Shown: piece by piece, positions 1 to 11,119 of the stretch
Position numbering within the stretch: position 1 is the first letter of the stretch
How the letters are laid out: the number at the start of each line of letters is the position of its first letter
NCBI GenBank assembly: GCA_035578175.1
Contig: JAQMRL010000014.1
Coordinates: forward strand, 19,041,895 to 19,105,894
From: Catonia carolina
Lineage: Eukaryota > Arthropoda > Insecta > Hemiptera > Achilidae
Direction: 5' to 3'
DNA length: 64,000 nucleotides
Translations under genes and position numbers: made by a program
Notes under the pieces: model-generated
Database searches by the model: none
Seen by the model: only the letters and a program-made list of their open reading frames with translations
Told to the model about the DNA's origin: nothing

Positions 1-31
1 CGAAGTAATACAACTAAAATTTATTGTAAAA

Positions 32-90
32 ATCTGATGTGAAACAATCACACGACTTTCACTTGCCAATGTAAATAATTAAAACCATAT
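32..90 (+). repeat. Rep-A 5' end fragment
   Basis: The stretch begins ATCTGATGTGAAACAATCAC and carries the ACTTTC.CTTGCCAATG block that marks the 5' end of Rep-A. It breaks off after about 60 bases. The DNA from here to 218 is AT-rich and shows nothing else. Confidence 0.7.
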
Positions 91-218
91 CCTAATTCTT
101 GTTTATTGTTTTGTTTTTTAGTTAATTTAAAAACGCATCTACAATTAGGTAATTAGCGAAACCACGGAGAACGATAAACTTTCAGGGCGTGCGCCTCTGG
201 TGAAACTAATGAAAAGAA

Positions 219-1118
219 ATCTGGTGGAAACACTCACACAACGTTTTTGCCAATGCAAATAATTAAAAATATAACTTCAAAAAACATAATTTTAATCATG
301 AGTGAATGTTGCAAAATGAAAAGCAGCCTTAGTTTTGGCTTAATAATTAGGAAAATCACTCTTTGCCGCTAAACTAGGCTATGTAGAGAAAAATGCTTGA
401 AATAATAATTGTACATCTTTTAATTTCCTACAAGTTTGATTATATACACTTTTGCCGTAAAATGCATACTAAAGCCGAAATCTTAAAAAAACTATATTTT
501 ACGGATATTCATTTAACAGAAAATCTCTTATTACCGACAAATTATAGGTTATACAAAGAAATATCTGAAATAAAAGTTCTAGGTTTTTAAATTTTCTACA
601 ACTTTTATTATATAGTAGGTACATTTTTGCGGTAAAATTCTTATTAAGGCCGCAATCTTAAAAAAAATATTTTTTTCTACGAGAGCAAAGCCTCCCCAAG
701 AATTTTAGCAGACATGAAACACACCCTATCTTGTAGAGCATAAAAAATGTAGTAAATAAGGTGATTTTAAAAAAATCGTAAAAGCCGTTTTTGAGAAAAT
801 CACAAAAAGTGAAAAATGACACGAATAAACTACTACTTCCGGTTGGCCGATTTTGATGCAAATGTTCGTGTCGGGTCCTCTAGTGGTATCTAACTTAAGT
901 TTCAAGTTCGTACAATGTTCTGTTCTTGAGATATTCTGTTCATACACACACACACACACTCGCGCGCGCCCGCATATACACCGATCGCTAAAATTAGATA
1001 TGTTTTTTAAGTTCAGGGGATCTGAAAACGTGTAGATCCGGTGAAAACTCGATTTCAAAAAATCGACATGAAAACAATACATTCCTTCCTATATATTCAT
1101 ATAGGCAGGAGAAAGTAA
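219..1118 (+). repeat. Rep-A copy, nearly full length
   Basis: Reference copy of the dominant family. It starts TCTGGTGGAAACACTCACAC, passes through two diverged internal units of about 180 bases, the block CTACTTCCGGTTGGCCGATT, a CA/CG microsatellite at about 944-974, and the block GTGTAGATCCGGTGAAAACT. It ends in the hairpin CCTATATATTCATATAGG followed by CAGGAGAAAGT. All reading frames are short and unrelated between copies, so the element is taken as non-coding. Helitron-derived status is inference from structure only. Confidence 0.85.
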
Positions 1119-1194
1119 AAAATCTATAAAAACCCTGATATCCAAAAAAATTAGCCAACGCTGACAATTTCTAGAAATCCATCTAATTTTGTTT

Positions 1195-1672
1195 TTAAGA
1201 TCGACTTATTTAGTTACTTTTTATTTTGTGCTCTAAAAAATGTACTTTTAAAATCAATGTCAAATAAAAACCTACAATTTTTATTTAAAATATTTTTTGT
1301 ACAACGGTTTAGTTAATCGGCAATTTGTGATTTTCTGTTTTTGTTTCCATCAAATCGGTAAAAATCGGATTTTTTTAATGATTATGGGCTTAATATGAAT
1401 TTTACGACAAAAATATATATAATTAAAAGTTATAGGAGATTAAAAAAATCTACAACTTTTATTATTATTTTATACAACGCTTAGTTTATCGGCAATTACT
1501 GATTTTCAATATTTTTAAGTTCTACATACGAGTACATAGGTTGATTTTCTGTCATTCACTCATGATTAAAATTAGGTTATGTTTTTCATTATTTTATGAT
1601 TAAACATAGTTTATATTGTTCATTATCTATATAGGCAAGAAAAAGTCGTGTGAGAATTTCACATCACATTTT
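1195..1672 (-). repeat. Rep-A copy, 5' half, diverged
   Basis: The reverse complement of Rep-A can be followed from the GTTTAGTTAATCGGCAATT region to the terminus, ending GTCGTGTGAGAATTTCACAT. It lies tail to tail with the preceding plus-strand copy. It belongs to a variant with a second TCATGATTAAACATAG block, also seen near 11890 and 59120. Confidence 0.7.
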
Positions 1673-2865
1673 TTAGGTTAATGACAAGCGTTCTTTTTAT
1701 TAAATTATTAATATTAATGTTTATTTTTTCAACGAGTAACTGTTGCTATATTCGTGTTTGCTTAACATTAACAATAAATTGTAATGTTTTAACCAACCCT
1801 TATGATGATCGAAATAAGACGCGCGTAGCACAGGCGCAAATTTATTAAATTCAAAAAATAAATGAATAAATCTTACCTCGATATTTGAAATCCTTTTACA
1901 AAATCCTTGAACAGAAATGTTGATTCAAATCTCCAATTCTTGTGTAAACACTGAACCAACCACTTTAACAATGTTTTTTATATTTTAAATTTTTTTTATA
2001 TATATAATATAAAAACGTAAGTTTGTTAACAATATACAAACCAAATTTATAATTTATTTTTAAAATTATTTATTGTATTTTTTAAGATATGTTTTTATTA
2101 TAATAATATATAAATGTTTAGTTAATTTTCAGATATTATTTACATGTTATATTATTAGGAATTATATCATTTAAAGTAAACTTTATTTACATTTAAGTAT
2201 TTAAGTTTTTTTTGTTATATAATTTTTAATTTCAGGTTATGAACGGCGTTCTAATATTGTAAGATTAGGTTATGTTACTAGAAACTGGTATAATTTTTAG
2301 TTTTAAATACAAATAGATAATTCCGATTGATTTAAAATCTATTAAAATTGATACATATTTTTGAATTCATATAAACAACTTTCAATTACATAAAAGTTAA
2401 CACAAATTCAAATGATTTTCAACGAAAATATAACCAACACTAAACAAGAATCACTTTTTGAAAACAAATATATGGTTTTTCTTTTATTACAAATATGATA
2501 GTAACTTCGCTCCGTTACTTTTAATACGAACTAATTCACAATAAGTATTTACCGGTTAAATTTTAACATTTAAATAAACGTAAAACGTTATGTTAAATTC
2601 AACGGATCGCCCGACATGTTCAACGAGCATGTTACAACTGAGGGTTGAATTACAAATCCGATACAGTGTGACCAACGTTTGAAACTAAATATATTGTACT
2701 GTTGTAATAGGTGGAACTAAATTATCGTATCTCATATACATGTATATAATAAAATACATAATGTATATAATTATCCTAGTAGACATTGTTCCCGCGCTTC
2801 GCGCAGTATAACTGCTATCATTAGAGGGGTTACAATAATAATATTATTAAACTTTCAAAAATCTG
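1673..2865. other. AT-rich stretch, no gene recognised
   Basis: Long runs of A and T with no reading frame above background and no repeat family recognised. A GC-rich hairpin-like patch, CCCGCGCTTCGCGC, lies near 2793. It resembles the GC-rich starts of the large inserts near 22750 and 46790, so an element boundary may lie here. Confidence 0.4.
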
Positions 2866-3327
2866 GTGTAAAACACTCACACAACTTTCTCTTCCCAATT
2901 CAAATAATTAAAAATATAACCTAACATTAGTAATAAAACATTAGAAATAAACAAAAAACTAACCTCAAAAAACATAACTTTATTTTATTTTTTTGGTTTA
3001 ACGTCCATCTCTTGTGCAATTACTGCTAATGCAGACGGTGAAGTATGAAATGATTTTTTGTAACGTATGTAAATATGCCATGCCCGAATGGGATTCGAAC
3101 CGAAGACCACATGATGAGAGGCGAGCACGTTACCAACTACGCCAATGCGACCGGCATAACCTCATTTTAATCATAAGAGAAAGACGCAAACTGAAAATCA
3201 ACCTGTTTGGCTTAAAAATACGGAAAATCACTCTTTCCACTAAACTCAGCTCTGTACAGAAAAATGTTACAATAAAGGTTGTAGATCTTTTAATTTCCTG
3301 TTAATTTGGTTATATAATTTGCCATTG
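2866..3327 (+). repeat. Rep-A copy, 5' part, split by a SINE
   Basis: The 5' terminus begins at about 2866. The element is broken at 2987 by SINE-2 and resumes at 3155 with CATAACCTCATTTTAATCAT. It stops near 3327, where LINE sequence begins. Confidence 0.8.
2988..3154 (-). mobile_element. SINE-2, tRNA-derived
   Basis: On the minus strand this reads as a tRNA-like head with an A-box-like TGGCGTAGTTGG (3133-3144) and B box GGTTCGAATCCC (3090-3101). It continues into a body ending GACGTTAAACCAAAAAAA. The insertion is flanked by an imperfect 15-bp target duplication, 2973-2987 and 3155-3169, with two differences, inside a Rep-A copy. A short Pol III head plus A-rich tail plus duplication is the standard SINE structure. 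A second, 5'-truncated copy is at 11566-11686. Confidence 0.88.
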
Positions 3328-3328
3328 T

Positions 3329-3783
3329 GCAGTCACTTTTAGCTTATGGTATAGTGGGTTAGGGTGGAGCTGCTCATTGCTATATGGAACCACTGATAAG
3401 AACACAAAGAAGCATTTTGAAGGTGATATCTAAAAAACCGCGTGGATATTCAACGGAGCACATATTTACAGATTTCAATGTCATGGATATAAGACAACTG
3501 TACGTGAAAGAAATAATTAAAATACTTCAAGTGAACGTAAGTAACCTGCAAAATAGAGAGCATCAGTACAACATGCGAAACAGAGATCTACTCTTATTGG
3601 AGAGAGCGAGAATTGCTCTTTACCAGCGTCATTTTGAGTACTTGGCACCAAAAATATATAACCTGCTCCCGTTAGATTTAAAAAATCTAACGGGTTTGAA
3701 ATTTCATAAGGAGCTAAAAAAATGGATAGCCAAAACAGGTAGAGAGAAAATGGCAAAAATGGTTAGCAATATTCAAATGTAGA
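3329..3783 (+). pseudogene. LINE reverse transcriptase C-terminal remnant
   Basis: The frame reads QSLLAYGIVG, then a TAG stop where a tryptophan is expected, then GGAAHCYMEPLIRTQRSILK and on to a stop at 3779-3781. The AYGIV.WGGA motif and the following R-T-Q-R-S-I-L-K segment match the thumb and C-terminal region of non-LTR retrotransposons of the jockey/CR1 group. The catalytic YADD region is absent, so this is a 5'-truncated piece of roughly 150 codons. Apart from the one stop the frame is open, which points to a fairly recent insertion. It is read as dead mobile-element sequence. The exact clade cannot be fixed from this piece. Confidence 0.82.
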
Positions 3784-4125
3784 TATAACTAAAGAGACAA
3801 AAGAAAAAGAAAATGGTATATTTTTTACTTTTTTACTGGTTTTTTATTTTTTGTTTTAAAATGTAATAATAAATTTTAGGTTGTATTAAATTATCTTTAT
3901 TTTATTAAAAATAGTATAATATAATAATAGTATAATAATAATAGTAATATAATAATAGTATAAGTTTAATAATTATTAAAATGTAATGTATCATAATTGA
4001 TACAATCGTAATCTTAGTAAATAGCAAACTATTGGTTAAGTTAGTTAAGTTAGTCTAGTAAGTAAATATAGTAGGTATTGAATGCTATTGCTAATAGTTA
4101 ATACTTCAGTTTTTTTATATTTAAA
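3784..4125. other. AT-rich spacer with TAATA-type simple repeat
   Basis: Follows the LINE remnant. Contains short irregular repeats of ATAATAATAGTAT between about 3900 and 3965 and runs of T. No gene or known repeat family is seen. Confidence 0.5.
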
Positions 4126-4853
4126 GTTAAGTTAGGTACCACTGGAGGACCCGACACGAACATTTTTATTAAAATCTATCAACCAGAAGTAGTGGTTTAT
4201 TCGTGTCATTTTTCACTTTTTTTGCGATTTTCTCAACAACGGCTTCCATGACTCTTTTTAAAATCGCCTCATTTACTACATTTTTTATGTTCTACACGAT
4301 AGGGTAGACGAAATAGCTGAAATTCTTGGTGAGGCTGTGCTCTCGTGAAAAAAAAATGTTTTTCTTTTTAAGATTGCGGCCTTAATATGCATTTTAGGGC
4401 AAATGTGTATATAATTAAAGTTGTAGACAATTTAAAAACTAAAAATTTTTATACACAACATTTCTTTGTATAACGCTTAGTTTAGCGGTAATTTGTGATT
4501 TTCTGTTATTTCATAAAAATCTAAATAAAACGAATTTTTTAAGATTTCGGCCGAAGTATCCATTTTACGAAAAAAGTGCATATAATTAAATTTATAGTAA
4601 ACTAAATGATCTACAACTTTTATTTTAAGCATTTTTCTCTACAGAGCCTAGTTAAGCTTTAAAAAGTGATTTTCCGTATTAAGCCAAACAATGGTTGTTT
4701 TTCATTTTGCATCAGTCACTCATGATTGAAATAAGGTTATGTTTTTTTGGGATTAGTTTTTTTGTTTATTTCTAATTTATTATTACTAATGTTAGGTTAT
4801 ATTGTGAATTATTTGCATTGGCAAGAGAAAGTCTTGTGAGTGTTCACACTACT
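4126..4853 (-). repeat. Rep-A copy lacking the hairpin end
   Basis: Begins within the family at AAGTTAGGTACCACTGG and runs to the 5' terminus. The microsatellite and terminal hairpin are missing. The next 280 bases (4854-5137) are AT-rich with no feature recognised. Confidence 0.8.
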
Positions 4854-5137
4854 TTTTTTTTAACAGGACATAGTTTTGAGAATATAAGGTCGGTCTTTAT
4901 CGTTATGAAAGAAACTACAAGTGTTTTGATGAAGACAAAGTATTTTGTGATACCGACAATTTGTGATTCATCAAACCTTCCGACCAAGTCGTTAAAAAAC
5001 TTACAAGCTACAAAAATGTTATGAAGTTTTAACTAAGTACTTGCGTGACTTTGATGTCTACAGGAGTGTTTACACTCCTTTGCTTCAGTTTTGTTCGTTT
5101 GTTTCTTTACTTCTTGTGTTAAATTTGCCAATTTTAT

Positions 5138-6212
5138 TTTTACTTTTTCATGCCCATATGAATATATATAGGAAGGAAAGTATTGTTTTCATGTCGATTT
5201 TTAGAAATCGAGTTTTCACCGGTATACACAATTTCAGACCTCCTGAACCCAAAAGAAACATGTTTTTTAGCTATTGTTCTGTGTGTGAACAAAATATCTC
5301 AAGAACGGAATGTAGTAAGACATTAAACCTTGCACCTTAAGTTAGATACCACTATTGTTTAGCTCACCAACCAAAAGGCTGGTTTGAACTTCTAGAGGTT
5401 TTACTAAGTAAAACGAGGAGTGAGGTTTACATTTACCTTCCTCACTGAGAACAAAAGTAGCCTATGCTTATCAGCATGCCAGGCCCTCTGAAAAGCATCT
5501 AATCTGCACCCTGCAAATGACACGTTTACTTCATTCACCACAGGGTCTAGCTGTTTAATGAAATTCATTACTTTCAAAGGAGATAACTCTGACAAATATC
5601 TTTTACACCCCTACCTCTTCTGTTCTTAAATAGTTCAGTCATATAATTGGCTGACCATGTGATAAGAAACAGAACTATTTTTTGTAGCCCTGGAACTAGC
5701 GGATCAAGTGAAAAAATTTAACACTCCACCTGCCTGTTATGGGCGATAGATACCACTTATAACCCAATATGAACATTTTCATTAAAATCGGTCAACCAGA
5801 AGTAGTAGTTTATTCGTGAGATTTGTAACCTTTTTGCAATATTCTCAATAACTATACCAACGATTTTATTTAAAATCGCCTCATTTACTACATTTTTATG
5901 CCCTACAAAATAGAGTACAAGCCTTGTCTGCTGAAATCCTAAGATTGAACCTTGTCCTCAAATTTCTAAGATTTTGGCTTTAATTAATATCAATTCCAGA
6001 GAAAAAGTGTATAAAACCCAATTTGAAAAAAATTCGTTCTACGCTTAGTTTACCGTCAATTAGTGATTTTCTGTATTTTTTTTCCATTAAAATCGGTAAA
6101 AAATCGGATTTTTTAATATTGCGGCATTGGTATGCATTTTACAACAAAATTGTAATAATTTAAGTTATAAAAAAATTACAGTTTTTAATTCAAGCATTTT
6201 CTTCTACAGAGC
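5138..6212 (-). repeat. Rep-A copy split by Rep-C
   Basis: The hairpin end begins near 5138. The copy is interrupted at 5354-5746 by a Rep-C insertion and resumes at 5747 with TAGATACCACTTATAAC. It breaks off near 6212 inside the CCTAG(T/C)GT block, where the next Rep-A copy begins. Confidence 0.8.
5354..5746 (+). mobile_element. Rep-C insertion, full length
   Basis: About 393 bp, starting near TTGTTTAGCTCACCAACC and ending CTGTTATGGGCGA. It is flanked by an 11-bp direct repeat TAGATACCACT (5343-5353 and 5747-5757) that exactly rejoins the host Rep-A copy. There are no inverted ends. The duplication length fits a LINE-mobilised SINE-like element, but no clear A and B boxes were found, so the class is open. 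Other copies lie at 9930, 15472, 21111, 30610, 33624, 35627 and 57278. Confidence 0.82.
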
Positions 6213-6214
6213 CT

Positions 6215-8672
6215 AGTGTAGTGTCAAAATATCTCAAGAACGAACCACCGTACAAAGTTTAAACTTGAAACTTAAGTTAGGTACCACTAGAGGACCCGAC
6301 ACAAACGATTTCATCAAAATCGGTCAACCGGAAGTAGTAGTTTATTCGTGTCATTTTTCATTTTTTTGCGATTTACTCAAAAACGGCTCGTACAATTTTT
6401 TTTAATATCTCCTCAATTACTATATTTTTTATACTTTACAAGATAGGGTGGGTGTCATGTCTGCGAAATTCTTGGAGAGGCTGTTCTCTCATGTAAAAAC
6501 GTTTTTTTAAGATTACAGCCTTTATATACATTTTAGAGCAAAAGTGTATATAATGATAGTTGTAGACAATTTAAAAATCTACAACTTTAATTAAAAATAT
6601 TTCTGTGTATAATGCTTAACTTAGTGGTATTTAGTGAATTTCTGTTTTCGTTTTCATGAAAATCTGTAAAACAAATCGATTCATTTTTTAAAGATTTCGG
6701 CCGTAGTATGCATTTTATGACAAAAGTGGATATAATCAAATTTATTATTATTTTATTATTATTAGCGAGTTTGTTTTACAGCTGTCGCCGTCTCTCGCAT
6801 CCTAATAACCTCCACATTTGTCTGTCCAAGCAGTCACTGTCTGTCAGTCCTCTCGCCTGCATCGCCACCTCCATGCCATACTGCCAGGAGTGCTTCGGCC
6901 TTCCTCTTTTCCGGCTTGACTCAGGGACCCAGTCCAATAATATCTTTGGCCATCTCTCAGGAGGCATTCTCTTCACATGCCCATACCACTTCAAACTCTT
7001 TGCCTCTATCCAATCGGCAATATTCTCAGTCAGACCCATCTTCCTTCGAATATCATCATTTCTCAATCTGTCCATTCTTGTATATCCACAACATCGCCTC
7101 CAATAATCCATTTCCAAAGCCTTGAGCTTAGCTTCATACCTTTTATTCACCTCCCAAGTTTCTGCACCGTATGTTCCAATGGTTTCAATGACTGTGCTGT
7201 AAATGCGAATCTTATTTTTCTTTGTTATTTTTCCATTCCATAGGACACTGTTCAACTGCTTTATTGCTGACCGCGCTTGACCAATTCTTGCATTTATTTC
7301 TTCATTGCTTCCCCCATTTGACGATAGCACAACTCCGAGGTATTTGAATCTTCTTGTTGCCTTTATGATTTCACCTCCAAGACTCAAATCCTTAGCATTT
7401 CCTCCAACAACCATATACTCTGTTTTCATTCTGCTTATTGATAGACCCTAGTTTGTGTACTCCTCATCCAGTTTCCGTAGCATGTAGTCAATGTCTTGTT
7501 CATCTTCAGCTATAATAACCTGATCATCAGCAAAGTGCAATGAGTACAACCTTTTATCTCCAACAAGGATACCCATTTTGCAACATTTCCTTCTCCAGAC
7601 TTTCAATGCTTCATTCAAATATATTTTGAACAGTGTAGGAGCAATGCAACATCCTTGTCTTAATCCTTTACTAATGGGAATTTCATCTGTGATTTTTCCA
7701 CGCACTTTGATATTTGACGTCATATTCTTATATAGTTGCTGGACAGCATGAATGTATTTCACACTTATGCCCTGATTCTGCATGACCATCCCTAACTTTG
7801 AGAGAGGGACACTATCATAAGCCTTAGTAAGATCCACAAAAACAATATGAGTAGCTTGATTATGAGCTATCCTCTTGTCTGTTAACTGTTTCAAAGAGAA
7901 AATACTGTCTACACACGACCTTCCCGCTCTGAAGCCATTCTGCTCCTCCACATCCATGACTTCCTTCTCAATTCTGTTCTTCAGGACTTTCCCATACACT
8001 CGAGACAATGAATTTGTTACACTTAAACCCCGATAATTATTGCAGTCTCGACGGTCACCTTTTTTATAAAGATTACTGATATAAGACTTTGTACACTCAG
8101 GTGGTAGGTCTTGACCTCGAAAGAATACGGTGAATACATAGGCTAGCAATCTCAACAGAGTCTCTGAACCATGCTTTAAGAGTTCATTTGGCACACCATG
8201 AGGACCAGCCGCTCTTCCATCTTTCAAATTAGCAATCACTGCTTTTACCTCATCAACAGATATTTCATCATCCTCATCATACTCTATGTCACCCGCTGTT
8301 GTATCAGCCTCCAAAAACTGAGGCCTGGTCTCACAAATTTATAAAATATTAAAATAAACTAAAAAAATAAAATATTATAAATTCAATTTATAAAATATTA
8401 AAGTAAACACAAATTTATAAAATATTAAAATACCTACAACTTTTATTTCAAGTATTTTTCTCTACAGAGCCTAGTTTAGCGTGAAAGAGTGATTTTCTGT
8501 ATTATTAAGCCAAACTAAGGTCGGTTTTCATTTTGCATCATTCACTCATGATTAAAATTGGGTAAAGTTAGTTTTTTTGTTTATTTCTAATGTATCATTA
8601 CTGATGTTAGGATATATTGTTCATTATTCTCATTGGCAAGAAAAAGTCGTGTGAGTGTTTCAGACAAGATTT
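6215..8672 (-). repeat. Rep-A copy split by an RTE-like LINE
   Basis: Starts inside the family at AATATCTCAAGAACGAACCA. It is interrupted by the LINE at 6746-8333 and resumes to the 5' terminus, GTGTGAGTGTTTCAGACAAG, near 8660. Between 8334 and 8428 the Rep-A segment CAAATTTATA.AATATTAAA is present about three times, a local tandem expansion at the insertion site. Confidence 0.8.
6746..8333 (-). pseudogene. RTE-like LINE, 5'-truncated, one nonsense codon
   Basis: A reverse transcriptase frame of about 507 codons on the minus strand. Motifs in order are GPHGVPNELL (fingers), GDRRDCNNYRGLSVTNSLSR, NGFRAGRSCVD, FVDLTKAYDSV (motif A), GLRQGCCIAPTLF and the catalytic FADD at about 7525. After these come the connection region TEYMVVGGNA and the Y-GAETWEVNK and KWYGHVKRM segments typical of this LINE group. 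The two open segments (7448-8314 and 6776-7429) share one frame and are separated by a single TAG at 7448-7450, probably from TGG. The apparent start at 8312-8314 is TTG, not a true start, because the 5' end is truncated. The 3' tail is TAA-rich, and a 9-bp duplication CAAATTTAT (6737-6745 and 8334-8342) flanks the insertion inside Rep-A. Confidence 0.9.
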
Positions 8673-8675
8673 TTC

Positions 8676-8865
8676 TCCTTTCTTCTGTCCACCCGTTGTT
8701 CAGTTTTTGCTTTCCATGGAAAACCTTGAAGTCCATAATTATTTGTCTGAATTTGGTTCGGTTCAGTAAGTTTTCTCGGTTTATTCCGGTTTTCTCAATA
8801 TCCTTTCTGACTTTTTTAAACCATTTATCCGACACCTTAAGTCTATTGTTTAGTGAATTAAACAT
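8676..8865 (-). pseudogene. LINE C-terminal tail fragment
   Basis: The minus strand reads FKKVRKDIEKTGIN, then RTKFRQIIMDF and NGWTEERRKILSE. This R-x-F-R plus W-[ST]-E-E-R arrangement is also seen in the C-terminus of the RTE-like LINE at 53625-54836 (RNIFRNKVDRW then WSEERN). It is therefore read as the 3' coding end of a related element, adjoining a Rep-A terminus. No catalytic part is present. The alternative of a host exon is less likely, since a diverged second copy lies at 10890-11085. Confidence 0.6.
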
Positions 8866-9151
8866 TATGTTTTGTCAACCATTGTCTGTCAGAAGCTTTT
8901 GCCGGTTTTGATCGCTCCAGGAGAATGAGCCCCTTCCACCGTGTACATAGTGGTGAGTGTTTTTATAGATGACCTGAAGAGCCGAGCGCAGCCGATCCCT
9001 ACGACCTTAAAACAAGGGGTGATTTTAAAATGATCTGAATAAATAACTAATTTTAACGAAGTTCCTTAAACGACGCTAAATTAAAATATTTTAATAAGTT
9101 ATTTAATTAACTTGGTAGGTTTCCTGATACGGGTAAAATTTACTCATCTTT
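8866..9151. other. Unassigned sequence before solo LTR
   Basis: Mixed-composition DNA with no frame, repeat family or signal that I can name. Confidence 0.4.
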
Positions 9152-9798
9152 TGTCACCGTCGTCCCCTTTGATTAGGCAATGTCCTGACGGCTACAAAGC
9201 TTCCGACGTAGCGACAGAGGGATAGTTCCGAAATAGTTCCGCCAATAGTTCCAAAAATGGCGGTAGGCCTGTGGCGGCGTACCGACAAAGGCCTTTGTCG
9301 CCAAGATCAACACTAATTTTCACCCCTACCACAGCGCTCTCGGTGACTATATAAACAGCACTCCACTGAGCCCGAAGAGATTCAATTCCGATCCAGACAC
9401 CAGGCAAGACGTCCACCATCAGCACACGGCTACCGGACTCCAACGAAGACTCATCGACGACCTCGCAAGAGAGAAGATGATGCTTCCGCTTGCCGACCCA
9501 ACGCTGTAAGCCGTCGACCGGACCGTCATCGCCCACTACTGCGAGCGATGCCCACAGCGGTCCCTCGAGCGTGCCTTAGGCCCACCGGATCCGACGAAGC
9601 ACCCATCGACGCACTACTGCGAGGGAAGAAGATGACGTCTCCACTGGACGCGACACGCCGTGTCGCCCAGCTCCCCGACCGCCACGACGACTACGACCGA
9701 CGCTTTCCATCAAGAGGACCACCGTTTAAACGGCCCTTTTCAGGGCTACCAAAAAGTAAAGGTTTTAACTCACCACTTAATGTCGCCATCCGGTGACA
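9152..9798 (+). mobile_element. LTR-1: solo LTR, GC-rich, 647 bp
   Basis: The segment begins TGTCACCG and ends CGGTGACA, an 8-base terminal inverted repeat with the TG...CA limits of an LTR. It is bordered by the direct repeat CTTT (9148-9151 and 9799-9802). A TATATAAA box at 9348-9355 lies mid-element, which fits a U3 promoter on the plus strand. Base composition is far more GC-rich than the surroundings. No primer binding site, gag or pol follows, so this is a solo LTR left by recombination. Four-base duplications are usual for several Ty3/Gypsy lineages, but the family assignment is inference. The open frames inside it have no coding features. Confidence 0.78.
9348..9355 (+). promoter_or_regulatory. 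TATA box in solo LTR-1
   Basis: TATATAAA about 195 bases from the LTR start. Predicted initiation would fall near 9380. Activity is unknown. Confidence 0.55.
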
Positions 9799-9870
9799 CT
9801 TTATATACCTGTATATATTTTTTTACATTTCGGGGGACTTTTTTACATTTTTCTGGACACCCGTATTATC

Positions 9871-9929
9871 TACGCCACTATTCACAAATCATACACGTCA
9901 TCTTCATCTCATTGGGTTATAGGGTAGCT
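9871..9929 (+). mobile_element. SINE-1 tail fragment
   Basis: Carries ACGTCATCTTCATCTCATTG, matching the 3' body of SINE-1 (see 55021-55342). Head and middle are missing. It abuts a Rep-C copy. Confidence 0.6.
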
Positions 9930-10162
9930 TGTTGTTGTTTAGGTCATCAGTCGAAAGGCTGGTTGAACCTCTAGAGGCTTTACTAAGTAAAACGAGGATT
10001 AAGGTGGTTTACCAGTGCCTTTCTCACTGAGTGGAAAAGTATGCTTCTTGGCATGCCAGGCCTTCTAAAAAGCACTTACTTTCCACCCTGCAAATATCAC
10101 CTTAACTTCATTCACCACAGGGTCTGGCTGTACAATGAAATTCATTACCCTCAGAGAAGAAT
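9930..10162 (+). mobile_element. Rep-C copy, truncated
   Basis: Begins GTTGTTGTTTAGGTCATCAG and follows the family to GAAATTCATTACCCTCAGAG, then stops. The last 160 bases of the consensus are missing. Confidence 0.8.
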
Positions 10163-10885
10163 CAAAAATAAGGGTAGTATATTGTTCTCAATTGCACCGA
10201 TTGCAAGTCGTGTGAGTTTTTCATAACTGAAGTTTATAATTATATTTACATGAAAGAGGGTTAAATAATTAATTACAAAATTACATACATCCCTCTCAAC
10301 CTGGTTTTTAAGTTTTATATCAATAATGTCTCCCACGCATCAAAAGCGAAGAGCAATGGTTTAGGAGAACTGTACAGGACGATCGTAGAGGTTATATTAA
10401 AACGACTGTAGCGCTCTCTGAAGCTCTGAACTACGCACAGTTCACTTCTCCAATGATGTTATACATTCTACAGACACTCCACTATAACAGACTCTGTGTC
10501 CGTGCTAATCAATATCGCAGTGGCACACTCCTCTCCCATATTTATTCTCTCCCAATTCTCTTACTCTCTCTCCTCTCCCCCCAAAAATCCAACCGTAACA
10601 CTTTTCTCCCTTTTGGGAAGGGGGAGTGAGGTGAAAATATCAACTCCTATAATAACAGTTCTTTTCTACAACTACCATTTTTTTATACTCTACCAACATA
10701 ATGATATTCAGGATTGGTGATAATTTTAACTGTCTCAATTGTTTGGGTCGTAATGAATAATTTTATAAAAAAATTTGCTCAAAATTAAAATGTTTCTGCC
10801 GTTTTAATTTTTTCGTACAGGGCCCAATTTTAAACCAATTAAGGTGACTTGAGACGTTTATTGGAAGTTATTTTTGCAGCCCACA
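10163..10885. other. Unassigned sequence
   Basis: No gene recognised. It has a pyrimidine-rich patch near 10525-10585 (CTCTCTCCTCTCCCCCC) and AT-rich DNA. Reading frames of 60-74 residues here lack any recognisable feature. Confidence 0.4.
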
Positions 10886-10889
10886 TTCT

Positions 10890-11085
10890 CAGCATTCGTT
10901 CACTGTAGGTTTCTCTCGTTTCTTCCATCCATCCGAAGTTCTATTTTATCTCTTCATGGAAGCCCTTCAAATCAGTAATTAGTTGTCTGAATTTGGTTTG
11001 ATTTATTAAGTTTTCTCGGTTTTTTTCAATATCTCTTTTCATTTCTTTGAATCATTTATCTGACACGTTAATGCCTATTTCTACG
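10890..11085 (-). pseudogene. LINE C-terminal tail fragment, second copy
   Basis: Diverged homologue of 8676-8865. Both share the block TTAGTTGTCTGAATTTGGTT and the following TAAGTTTTCTCGGTTT. Frame breaks are present. Read as a relic of the same LINE tail. Confidence 0.55.
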
Positions 11086-11119
11086 ATACTTGTTTACTAA
11101 CAGCTTATTAGTAACTAGC

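Noticed and set aside
726..1082. 118-codon minus-strand frame in Rep-A, and similar frames in other copies
   Set aside because: The frame crosses the microsatellite and terminal hairpin of a repeat and is not preserved between copies.
9192..9796. Frames of 82-114 codons in the GC-rich block
   Set aside because: They lie within a solo LTR with clear ends. Open frames there follow from low stop-codon frequency in GC-rich DNA.
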